This document shows, one piece after another, positions 55,692-63,853 of a DNA stretch of 64,000 nucleotides (positions within the stretch are counted from its first letter, which is position 1; each line of letters begins with the position of its first letter). The position numbers were made by a program, and so were the translations under genes. Source of the DNA: Hepsetus odoe (taxonomy: Eukaryota; Chordata; Actinopteri; Characiformes; Hepsetidae); contig CM029379.1 in assembly GCA_017165825.1 (NCBI GenBank), forward strand, positions 22,459,972 to 22,523,971, read 5' to 3'. Under the pieces are notes generated by a model. That model saw only the letters and a program-made list of their open reading frames with translations. It did not search any database and had not been told where the DNA came from.

Positions 55692-58051
55692 ACGTCACCT
55701 TGTTCTGGGTTTGCTGAATTGTGGGGGCGAGCCGACGCCAGGGGGTCTGAAGGCAGCTGCTCCCTCTCTGCATTCGTTACCCGTTTCTCCGCTGGACTGT
55801 TCTCCGGATGCTCCGTTTCGGCTTTTGCCCTCTGGGTTCCAGCAGGCACTGGTGTCGGAGAAGTGAGTTGAGATTCGATGAGGGCCAATTTCACTTCCAT
55901 ACCTCTGACCTGTTTTTCTAGCTTGGTGAGCTTGCTGGCCTCATAACGGGTCTCTCTCAGGTCAGCCTGCAACGCGATGTTGTGGTCCTGCACCCGTCTC
56001 AGCTCTGTCCGGCACTGATGCAACTGCCCCTCCATTGTGGCTATTTTAGCCTCCAGTTTCTTCCGAGTGGTTGGAGTCTCAACTCTCCATGTTATCTGGC
56101 CTACGATCTGGTTTCTCTGTTCCTGTGTTCTCCTCAGCCCCTCTCTTTGGAAAACCATCACAGTGTGTATCTCTAATCTAGGGACCTCCCTGTCCTCTCT
56201 GAATTGGCTGCTCCTTCCATGACGCTCACCTTTTTCTTGAGCCAAAGTCTCCTCTTTTTCCTTCTTCCTGTCCTTCGAGACCACGGCGTTCACCGGTGGC
56301 ATGGAGGCTCTTTCGGTCAGCTGCTGGTAGAGTCCTGTCAGCAACTCCTCCTGTTCTGCAAACCGAACATTTCTGCAGCTGATCTGCTCACCTCCGAGGT
56401 GGGACTGGATTGTCCTCGCCTCTCTGCGCCACACGGCCCGATCCCTCACCGGCTCCTCTCTGACTGACTTCTGCAAGCACATCGCAGCATGTTCACACCT
56501 CTGACACCTCTGTCCTTGTTGAAGTCCCGGTCTCCACCTTCCGTACCTCCTCTGACGACCACCTGTTGCCCAGCGCGGTCTCTTGAAGACAGATCCCCGC
56601 TGGTGCACTCTCCCAGCAGCCTGAATAATGACAGCAGCTTTGTTCATAGCATTAATATTTTTTCGCACTAAATAACCTCTAAAAGCTGCCTGGATGCATA
56701 TCGCTGACTTTCTCAACACCTGGAATCTTTCATGTTCACTTTTGCCCCTGATGTAGGACCTATAATATCCTTGAATGAGGATGGCTGACCTCCTTATGGC
56801 TTGGTACTTTATTACCTCCCTGTGTCTTCTGAACGCAGCCTGAATCAGGGAAGCAGCCTGATGGTGCAGGATCACTGCCTTTCTTACCCTCTGTCCTCTG
56901 AAGCAGGCTTGCAGGAACATTGCAGCGGAGCGCAATTTCAAAAATTCCTCTCTCTGTTTTCTGGCTTCACGTGTGGAACGATACCTCAGCTGAGTTGCAA
57001 TGACAGTCTGTTTGATGTATAAGTATCGTGCCCGAGCACAGTGCGCCCTGTAAGCACTTTGTATAACAGTGGCAGCCTGGTGCTTCAGTTTCAGAGTCTG
57101 TCTGGTCCTCATCCCTCGGAATGCAGCTTGTAGAACAACAGCAGCCCCTTTTTTCTCCTTCAAAGACTTCATTTCTTGCCTCATACTCTTGCTAGCTCTA
57201 TAATATCGCTGAACAGTCTTGGCTGCCCATCGTAGCCTCAGGTAGTACTTTCTGTTTATGTGTTTCCTTACCTGCGCCTGAAGGGTTACTGCAGCCTCAT
57301 GTTCGATTTTCCTCTGTGCCCGAACTTTCCTCTTCTTCGGTGCAGCAGACTGGTTCGCGGTGCTGGGCTTGGGGGTCGACTCCATGTTGCCCCTCTCGCT
57401 GCTGCGAAGGGCCCTCTTGGTCGACCTCCCCGGTTGCCGGCTGCCGGAAGTGTTTGTTTCTACTTGGTTGCTGCTACTCACTCTGGTTGTGTTCTCAAGT
57501 TCAGGGTGCCTAGCCTGCTTCTCCTGAAGTTCCCCCTTTACTGAAGCTAGCTCCTCCTGAAGGGAACAAATTTGAGATTGGTGACTCCCCTGCAGCTGGT
57601 GTGTCACAGCCTGAAGAGATGTGTTGTCCTCCTCTAATTTTTCACACTTCGTTTGCAAGGCGGCCAGATTCAGACTTCGTGTGCTGAATTCTTGCTTCTT
57701 GGTGAGGAGCTCCGCCTCCCTTTCCTGGAGCTGCTCGACTACCATGTTTTTGTTCTGTCTCTCTGCGCCCAGAACAGACAGCCAGACCTTCTGAGATTCC
57801 TGTAGATCGTGTTCTAAATCCTGGATTCTTGCAGTTAATTCTCCTGCCTGAAATGGTTCCTCTGAGCCGGGAGAATTCTTTATCCTAACGTCTCTATTAA
57901 CCGTGCAGAGAGCATTCCTTGGCACCGCCTTCGCTGATGGAGCGTTGTGATTGGTGCCAGGTGCTGTCATCGCGAATGTGGCGCTGTGATTGGTGAATGC
58001 AGCTGTCATCGCGAATGGGACGCTGTGATTGGTCAATGCAGCGGGTTCCAC
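55664..58051 (-). CDS. IQ-repeat/coiled-coil cargo protein (copy 3)
   Basis: A 795-codon open frame. Residues about 1-45 read through a 39-bp DNA repeat. About 63-190 is a coiled-coil (ARIQDLEHDLQESQKVW, KCEKLEEDNTSLQ). About 207-250 is a basic Ser/Thr-Pro linker (GRSTKRALRSSER, STPKPSTANQ). About 252-565 carries roughly twelve IQ-like repeats (for example AAVVLQAAFRGMRTRQTL, AAMFLQACFRGQRVRKAV, SAICIQAAFRGYLVRKNI). About 570-795 is a second coiled-coil (ELRRVQDHNIALQADLRE). IQ repeats bind calmodulin or light chains in ASPM and myosins, so the likely source is a spindle or cytoskeletal host gene; I cannot name it with certainty. The frame stops early relative to the family C-terminus. The true start codon is unclear because the frame overlaps ORF1. 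Confidence 0.75.
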   Translation of the reverse strand: MEPAALTNHSVPFAMTAAFTNHSATFAMTAPGTNHNAPSAKAVPRNALCTVNRDVRIKNSPGSEEPFQAGELTARIQDLEHDLQESQKVWLSVLGAERQNKNMVVEQLQEREAELLTKKQEFSTRSLNLAALQTKCEKLEEDNTSLQAVTHQLQGSHQSQICSLQEELASVKGELQEKQARHPELENTTRVSSSNQVETNTSGSRQPGRSTKRALRSSERGNMESTPKPSTANQSAAPKKRKVRAQRKIEHEAAVTLQAQVRKHINRKYYLRLRWAAKTVQRYYRASKSMRQEMKSLKEKKGAAVVLQAAFRGMRTRQTLKLKHQAATVIQSAYRAHCARARYLYIKQTVIATQLRYRSTREARKQREEFLKLRSAAMFLQACFRGQRVRKAVILHHQAASLIQAAFRRHREVIKYQAIRRSAILIQGYYRSYIRGKSEHERFQVLRKSAICIQAAFRGYLVRKNINAMNKAAVIIQAAGRVHQRGSVFKRPRWATGGRQRRYGRWRPGLQQGQRCQRCEHAAMCLQKSVREEPVRDRAVWRREARTIQSHLGGEQISCRNVRFAEQEELLTGLYQQLTERASMPPVNAVVSKDRKKEKEETLAQEKGERHGRSSQFREDREVPRLEIHTVMVFQREGLRRTQEQRNQIVGQITWRVETPTTRKKLEAKIATMEGQLHQCRTELRRVQDHNIALQADLRETRYEASKLTKLEKQVRGMEVKLALIESQLTSPTPVPAGTQRAKAETEHPENSPAEKRVTNAEREQLPSDPLASARPHNSANPEQGDVWRKPRRTP

Positions 58052-58598
58052 CGATTTCCAGCGTTGTGGTTAGTCGGGAGCAGGGGCCGGAAAAGAAAGA
58101 GGCGCGAACGAAGCCTCGAGGCTTATTTCGAGTCCCTTTTTTCTTTGTTTTCGCGGGGTTTTTCCCCTCTGATGACCGGGTTTCATACAGGGCGGGGTCT
58201 CCGCGGACGGACCGCTGTGATTGGTGAAGGATCCAGTGTTGCGGTTGGTGGAGAGCGGGGGTCGGTTGAGAAAGGGGTAAAGAAAGGAGCGAAAACGAAG
58301 CCTCTTCCTCGAGGGATTTCCCCAATAACATTACCGCCATAACGGCTAGCACGGCTTTCTCGGTTCGGCCGTACTCCTCCAGCCGTTCTTTGGCCTCCAG
58401 AGAGGGAGCGAGCTGGATTGAGCGACTCAGCAGGTTCAGGCGTCGCGAGAGCTCAGTGGCGGTGACTCCACCGCTCTGCTCGCCACACCCCAGCTGCCGC
58501 AATGGCAGCGCCGCTCGGAGGTCCTCGCCCGTGAGGGCCCGCTCGTGCACCTCACACCAACTCTCGAGGCTCCTGACGTCCCGGTTTTGGCGGCTCAT
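57897..58598 (-). CDS. MSRQ-type N-terminal ORF (gag-like?) of copy 3
   Basis: A 233-codon open frame starting MSRQNRDVRSLE, 3 nt inside the 5' LTR; an upstream in-frame ATG in the LTR would add 37 residues but is not conserved. The first 60 residues match copy 4 closely (SLESWCEVHERAL versus SLEEWCEEHERAL; DLRAALPL in both). The C-terminal third is made of HQSQR-IRDDS repeats encoded by a 39-bp DNA repeat. It overlaps the 795-codon ORF by about 155 bp in a different frame. Function unknown; no zinc knuckle or protease motif. Confidence 0.6.
   Translation of the reverse strand: MSRQNRDVRSLESWCEVHERALTGEDLRAALPLRQLGCGEQSGGVTATELSRRLNLLSRSIQLAPSLEAKERLEEYGRTEKAVLAVMAVMLLGKSLEEEASFSLLSLPLSQPTPALHQPQHWILHQSQRSVRGDPALYETRSSEGKNPAKTKKKGTRNKPRGFVRASFFSGPCSRLTTTLEIGGTRCIDQSQRPIRDDSCIHQSQRHIRDDSTWHQSQRSISEGGAKECSLHG
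57920..58040. repeat. 39-bp tandem repeat inside copy 3
   Basis: About three units containing CTGTCATCGCGAATG and GCTGTGATTGGT(G/C)AATGCAG. Each unit carries an ATTGG (inverted CCAAT) box. The repeat is read in two frames at once by the overlapping ORFs. Confidence 0.8.
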
Positions 58599-58599
58599 T
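58590..58599 (-). promoter_or_regulatory. Putative self-primer binding site, copy 3
   Basis: The minus strand reads AATGAGCCGC. It is complementary at 10 of 10 bases to the 3' LTR sequence GCGGCTCATT (54992-55001) and 9 of 10 to the 5' LTR (58821-58830). Confidence 0.65.
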
Positions 58600-58601
58600 T
58601 C

Positions 58602-58961
58602 TGTAACGGTGGCGGGGTACCCGAAGGACGCCAGAGTGGAGCTAGGAGTTCGGAGCACTTGTTTTATTGTACACAGGTTACAAAGCACGACACAAGGGCT
58701 GCAGTTCAAAGCAGAACCTGAGCACAGGAGAACTGCAGCCTAAACCAAGTTACACAAATCCCAAAAACCTAAACCTAAACCTAAACCTAAACCACCCTTA
58801 CACGTAGGCCTAGCCTATTCAATGAGCCGTGCTCTGCTCTGACTCATCGAGGCTTAAATCGTCAGCCCCAATGATGCACACCTGTGCCTGCTGAGGCTCC
58901 GGCGTGCTCAGTCAGAGCAGAGCGCCCTCTAGTGTGCCCCAAAAACACCCCACACGTGACA
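58602..58961 (-). repeat. Copy 3, 5' LTR
   Basis: 360 bp, differing from the 3' LTR by scattered substitutions and by an expanded CCTAAA hexamer run (about 58769-58793) where the partner has two units. Confidence 0.9.
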
Positions 58962-59094
58962 TAACTAAGTAAAAAAGCTTTAAAAAAAAGCTTATTCTGA
59001 CAAACAATGGTAGCTACTGAGGCTAAACTTAGGCTATGTCATTTCACTTTAACATATGACAGCTGACACAAATAAGATCTTTATAAATTAAATG

Positions 59095-59210
59095 TGACCT
59101 GTCCAGGGTGTGTCCCCGTCCTTCGCCCTGTGTGAGCTGGGATGGACTCCAGCACCCCCGTGCAACCCTAATTAGGACAAGCGGCCCAGAAAATGACTGA
59201 CTGACTGACT
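59095..59210 (+). mobile_element. L2-type LINE 3' tail
   Basis: GTGACCTGTCCAGGGTGTGT ... CTGGGATGGACTCCAGCACCCC ... AATTAGGACAAGCGG, ending in a (TGAC)n run (59195-59209). Less diverged than the tails at 7.1 and 26.6 kb. Confidence 0.82.
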
Positions 59211-59336
59211 AAATTAGTAGTTTTTTTTCACTATTAGCTTTTATAACTGTCTTGATGACCAATCCTTACTTTTCATTCTTTATTTGGGGGAAGAATTTAA
59301 GCATTTCAAAATCACAACTTATATAACTGGTATATA

Positions 59337-60436
59337 CAGTATCTCACAAAAGTGAGTACACCCCTCACATTTTTGTAAATATTTTATTATATCTTTTCAT
59401 GGATTCATGGAACAACACTGAAGATATGAGACTTTGATACAATGTAAAGTAGTCAGTGTACAGCTTGTGTAACAGTGTCAATTTGCTGTCCCCTCAAAAT
59501 AACTCAACACATAGACATTAATGTCTAAACCACTGGCAACAAAAGTGAGTACACCCCTAAGTGAAAAATGTCCACATTGTGCCCAGTTAGCCATTTTCCC
59601 TCCCCGGTGTCATGTTACCTGTTAGTGTTATAAGGTATCAGGTGTGATTGGGGAGCAGGTGTGTTAAATTTGGTGTTATCACTCTCACACTCTCTCATAC
59701 TGGTCACTGGAAGTTCAACATGGCACCTCATGGCAGAGAACTGTCTGAGGATCGGAAAAAAAGATTTGTTGCTGTACATAAAGATGGCCTAGGCTATAAG
59801 AAGATTGCCAACACCCTGAAACTGAGCTGCAGCACGGTGGCCAAGACCATACAGCAGATATAACAGGACAGGTTCTACTCAGAATAGGCCTTGCCACGGT
59901 CGACCAAAGAAGTTGAGTGCATGTGCTCAGCGTCATATCCAGAGGTTGTCTTTTGAAAATGGATGTATGAGTGCTGCCAGCATTGCTGCAGAGGTTGAAG
60001 GGATAGCGGGTCAGCCTGTCAGTGCTCAGACCAGATGCCGCACACTGCATCAAAGTGGTCTGCATGGCTGTCGTCCCAGAAGAAAGCCTTTTCTAAAGAT
60101 GACAAGAAAGATGAAAGCCCGCAAACAGTTTGCTGAAGAAAAGCAGACTAAGTACATGGATTACTGGAACCATGTCCTGTGGTCTGTTGAGACCAAGATA
60201 AACTTATTTGGTTCAGATGGTGTCAAGCGTGTGTGGCAGCAACCAGGTGAGGAGTAGAAAGACAAGTGCGTCTTGCCTACAGTCAAGTATGGTGTTGGGA
60301 GTGTCATTGTTTTTGGGCTGCATGAGTGCTGCCGGCACTGGGGAGCTACAGGTCATTGAGGGAACCATGAATGCCAGCATGTACTGCGACAGACTGAAGC
60401 AGAGCAAGATCCCCTCCCTTCAGAAACTGGGAAGAA
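59337..60436 (+). pseudogene. Tc1-like transposon with broken transposase
   Basis: The left inverted end is CAGTATCTCACAAAAGTGAG (59337) after TA. The transposase begins at MAPHG (59720) with a helix-turn-helix region and stops at 59863 after a frameshift. The next frame (59913-60257) holds a second HTH-like part and the first catalytic region, where the usual VLWSDE reads VLWSVE: the catalytic Asp is Val (codon 60186-60188). A further frame (60208-60450) reaches MSAAGTGELQ and MYCDRLKQS and is then cut off at about 60437 before the second catalytic Asp. The right end is missing. Inactive. Confidence 0.85.
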
Positions 60437-60800
60437 CTGTAGGATTATAGTCAGGTGTATGATCAACCAATTTTACCAAATTGTTTCCAAATTTTACCAG
60501 GTGCTAATGATCATCAATGTCACGCTTAGGTTGAAACACAGTCATGTTTGGAACAACCTACCAGCTGAGTTCAGGCTGAGGCCTTCAAAAACTGTGTGCA
60601 AGTGTACCTAGAAGAATTGATGGTGTTTTGAAGGCAAAGGGTGGTCACACCAAATATTGATTTGATTTAGATTTCTCTTTTGTTCATTCACTTCATTTTG
60701 TTGATTGATGAAAATAAATGATTAACACTTCCATTTTTGAAAGCATAATTTGTTTACAGCATTTTTTCACATCTTCCTAAACATTTGCACAGTACTGTAT
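60437..60800 (+). mobile_element. Right half of a different Tc1/mariner-type transposon
   Basis: From GTAGGATTATAGTCAGG it matches the interior and right end of 30355-30920 (TTGAAACACAGTCATGTTTGGA, CAAAGGGTGGTCACACCAAAT, ending GCACAGTACTGTA). Its left half is absent and it abuts the broken transposon directly. Confidence 0.82.
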
Positions 60801-60804
60801 ATGT

Positions 60805-61540
60805 TCATTAGTGCTAAATAAATTCATACATTTATTCACAGGCCTCATTAACAACTAAAGTTTTAATTGGGCAAATCCAAACTGGAGCTGGTGAACTGCC
60901 TGCAGAATAGTTTGTCCAATGAGAAAACTCCCATATGATGTGAATCTCCCAACAGAACAAGACATAACTGGCTCTTTGACTGCATATAAGACATAGACGC
61001 TCTTTAACCAAGAAATGTTATAGCTGCTGGTTGCCTTGGCTAAATAAAACAAGTCTGGAGATGAACATATGGAAAATAATTTCTGAATAAATGACTGTCA
61101 CCCATGAACTCTTTTAATCATTCTAGTCTATCTTTTCCCCTCATGTTCACAGCACTATCTAAAGGCTGTTTCACAAGAGTAGTCATCAGAAATATGCACA
61201 TTCAAATAATTTCACAGGCAAATTTTAAACTTCATCAGAAAGGTCAGTCAGATTCCCTAAACAGAAAATATTGTGATAATTTTCAGTCACTTTTATGAAT
61301 TCCCTCACTTTTAGATCTGCTCTGATCTTATAGCTCTGATAGCTGAAGGCGTTTGTAAAAATAATAAAAGAAATAAAAGAAATGTAGGATGAAGACTTGC
61401 AGGAAAACCTGCACATGTAAATTACGGAGTGCAATAACATGAGATTTTACCCGCAATGCACAGTAGTGGCATTTGTGTGCAGGCCTTTCTTTGAGAAAGT
61501 AGATAACTATATGGAGTGTGTGTCCTGATAATATTCAAAT
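60805..61540. other. Unassigned AT-rich sequence
   Basis: No supported gene or repeat. Confidence 0.4.
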
Positions 61541-61541
61541 G

Positions 61542-61542
<1 letters not shown>

Positions 61543-61595
<53 letters not shown>

Positions 61596-61632
61596 TGTGT
61601 GTGCGTGCATGTGCTTGTGTGTATGTGTGTTT
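61543..61632. repeat. (GT)n microsatellite 1
   Basis: GT dinucleotides with minor interruptions. Minus-strand frames through it (poly-TH) are artefacts. Confidence 0.95.
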
Positions 61633-61748
61633 ACCTGCTACCAGCAGATCCAACAACCATGTGTAAATGATTGCTAGTACCAAGCTGCTTCTTTCAGGGT
61701 GAGCAAACTCTCCTAATAAGCAGCCCTGAGAGTGAATGCACAGAGGGA

Positions 61749-61751
61749 TTG

Positions 61752-61806
<55 letters not shown>
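61749..61806. repeat. (GT)n microsatellite 2
   Basis: A second GT array about 120 bp further on, flanked by GTGTGCGTG variants. Confidence 0.95.
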
Positions 61807-61809
61807 TTC

Positions 61810-62780
61810 TCCCTCGACATGGATATTACATAACCCCCGCCCACACTTGCAGTCTGCTAATGCCAAGTGCTATATGTTATCCACCATCTTAACATATAGC
61901 CTAGCAAGAGTGACTCAGGCTCCTACCACACATTAACATTTAATGAGAATTCCAGTGATCTGTAAGTGATGCTGTTTGTATTTCACTTCTGAGCCCTAAA
62001 TTATGGATGACGTCATAGTGTCAGGCTTGGTTAGAATGGAGCTGCCAACATACTTGTAAGCACCAGTGGTGTGAATGATATAAGTTTTGATAACAGCAGA
62101 TGCTCTGACCCACTAAGGAGAGCACAGGTGTTGCCAGTCTTTCCCAACTGGGACACAAACCCCTGCAGGCACTGAATACATACCCACACTCCAGAGTCCC
62201 CTGTGCTAGTGCAGGAGAAGCTTGTAGCAGCTTGGTATGGGCATTTTTATTTAAAAACAATTCTGTTAACCCAGTGAGAACATGCTTTGACAATGAAAGG
62301 TTTATAAGCAGACCATATGAAATGATACATTCATGTTCTTTTGATTGATTTAGCGTTTTACCCCCTTGAACTAGAGGTCAAATTGATGGTGAAATAGAAC
62401 CTGTAGTAGAATCTGTGTCTTTTAGACCTGACCGGACTGGTACTCCTACATTTAAAACATAAACCAAACTTTCTTACATGCTAACTGAGGTATTGTGAAA
62501 GACTTTATAGCTTTTCTTCGTTAATGAATTCTTGAGGGACTATTTTACACATGTACATATTACGGATTTATTGACAAATTTGTTTATTAGACCTGCCAGA
62601 GAACAACATTCCCTGTCCTCTGATCATTTTTAAGTCTCCCAGTGCTATACTTCCTCTTGCTGATTCTGGAAATCAAGAGCTATAGTATACAGCTAGCAGC
62701 TAAAGGTAGAGACAGAAAGACAAATGAAAAGTTCAGATTGCATTAGGACATGCATTATACTTTCCTTCTAAAAGGCTCAG
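61810..62780. other. Unassigned non-coding sequence
   Basis: No recognised gene; a 90-codon minus frame at 62021-62293 lacks a domain. Confidence 0.4.
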
Positions 62781-62954
62781 TGAGTCAGAACAGAGCGCGG
62801 TTCATTCAATAGGTGAAGCCTTAGGTTATGGGTGGTTTGTTTGGTTCTGATTTGTTCCAGTTTCGTGTCTGGATTCATGTTTATGTTAAATAAAAATATG
62901 TCAGGAATCTCAGGCTCAGCACTGACATCCTTCCCGCACCCCGCCACCATGACA
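62781..62954 (+). repeat. Copy 4, 5' LTR fragment
   Basis: Plus-strand R-U5 part of the family LTR: TGAGTCAGAACAGAGCGCGG, then GCGGTTCATT, polyadenylation signal AATAAA (62889-62894) and the end CGCCACCATGACA. U3, with TATA and the hairpin's first arm, is missing, so this copy is 5' truncated. Confidence 0.8.
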
Positions 62955-62956
62955 GT

Positions 62957-62966
62957 AATGAGCCGC
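62957..62966 (+). promoter_or_regulatory. Putative self-primer binding site, copy 4
   Basis: AATGAGCCGC begins 2 nt after the LTR end. It pairs with GCGGTTCATT (62797-62806) at 9 of 10 bases plus one G-U. Confidence 0.6.
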
Positions 62967-63308
62967 CAAACTCGGGATGTCGTGAGCCTTGAAGAGTGGT
63001 GTGAGGAGCACGAGCGAGCACTTGGAGCCATGATTGAGGACCTCAGAGCAGCGCTGCCATTGTGGCAGGCTGCGGGTTTGCCGGAGCGTCGCGAGCGGAG
63101 CGGAGGAGTACAGAGTGTAACCGCCACTAAGGTCTCACGACGACTGGAAAAACTAGAAAATGACAAAAAAAAACCGCCCGTAACACGAAAAGCAGGAAAC
63201 AAGCACCCTGCGCCGTGCCTCGAGGGGAGTCAACCCCCAAACCCAGCTCCACTAACCCGTCTGCCAGGCAGAGGGCAAAAGAGGAGCTGTTCCAGGTTAG
63301 TGAAATAA
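62958..63308 (+). CDS. MSRQ-type N-terminal ORF of copy 4
   Basis: 116 codons starting MSRQTRDVVSLEEW, with DLRAALPLW and VSRRLEKLE as in copy 3. The frame then runs out of homology: the last 40 codons (from about 63180) read the linker DNA in the wrong frame, since STPKPSS is found in the overlapping frame from 63215. A frameshift therefore separates the N-terminus from the coil. Function unknown. Confidence 0.6.
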   Translation: MSRQTRDVVSLEEWCEEHERALGAMIEDLRAALPLWQAAGLPERRERSGGVQSVTATKVSRRLEKLENDKKKPPVTRKAGNKHPAPCLEGSQPPNPAPLTRLPGRGQKRSCSRLVK

Positions 63309-63853
63309 CTTCAAGAATTCAGGAATTGGAACAGGAGCTACAGGAATCTGAGAAGGTGTGGCTGTCTATTCTGGGCGTAGAAAGACAGACCAAACTGGCC
63401 TTTGTCGATCAGCTCCAGGAAATGGAGGTTGAACTCACTGCAAAGGATCAGGAAATTTGTACACGTAACCAGAATCTCGAGGTCTTGAACGCAAAGTGTA
63501 AGAGATTGGAGGATGAAAACACCTCTCTTCAGGCCATGAATCACCAGCTACAGGTGAGCAACCAGGTTAACATTCCCTTCAGAAGGAACTACTTAAAGTA
63601 AATGGGGGAACTTGAGGAAAGGCAAGCTGGGTACCTAGAGCATGAGAAAGTCTGTAAGGGCCTCAGTGAACAGATAGTTTGGTTAACCGAAAGCTTGAAC
63701 AGTACCCAGGAGAACTTAAGGGCTGAGTCAGAAAGACTCAGACAGGCCTATAGGAAGCACAGTGCACTTCTCACAGACATTCACCAACGAGATGAACAGA
63801 TCAGCGGCATGAACAGTCAGATCAAACAATTCATCAGGATAGCATCAGGATAG
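63215..63853 (+). pseudogene. Coiled-coil cargo without IQ array (copy 4)
   Basis: Two consecutive frames separated by one stop at 63599-63601. 63215-63601 has ESTPKPSSTN, then SRIQELEQELQESEKVW and KCKRLEDENTSLQ, close to copy 3 residues 71-155. 63602-63853 continues the coil (GELEERQAGYLEHEK ... RDEQISGMNSQIKQ) and stops. The EQISGMN text matches the segment that in copies 1-3 follows the IQ array, so here coil joins coil with no IQ repeats between. The copy may continue beyond the window or end near 63853. Confidence 0.7.

Larger units (their letters stand above)
54779..58961 (-). mobile_element. LTR element copy 3 with IQ/coiled-coil cargo (best preserved)
   Basis: 4.18-kb minus-strand element with complete LTRs (54779-55130 and 58602-58961), flanked by perfect 5-bp duplications TAACT (54774-54778, 58962-58966). 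The LTRs look about 97% identical by eye. The interior contains a primer site, MSRQ ORF, 795-codon cargo ORF, a frameshifted C-terminus and a polypurine tract. No pol domain in any frame. It is therefore a non-autonomous retroelement whose cargo has remained largely readable. Confidence 0.9.

Noticed and set aside
58769..58793. Interstitial telomere repeat
   Set aside because: The hexamer is CCTAAA, not the vertebrate CCCTAA, and it is a short expansion inside an LTR.
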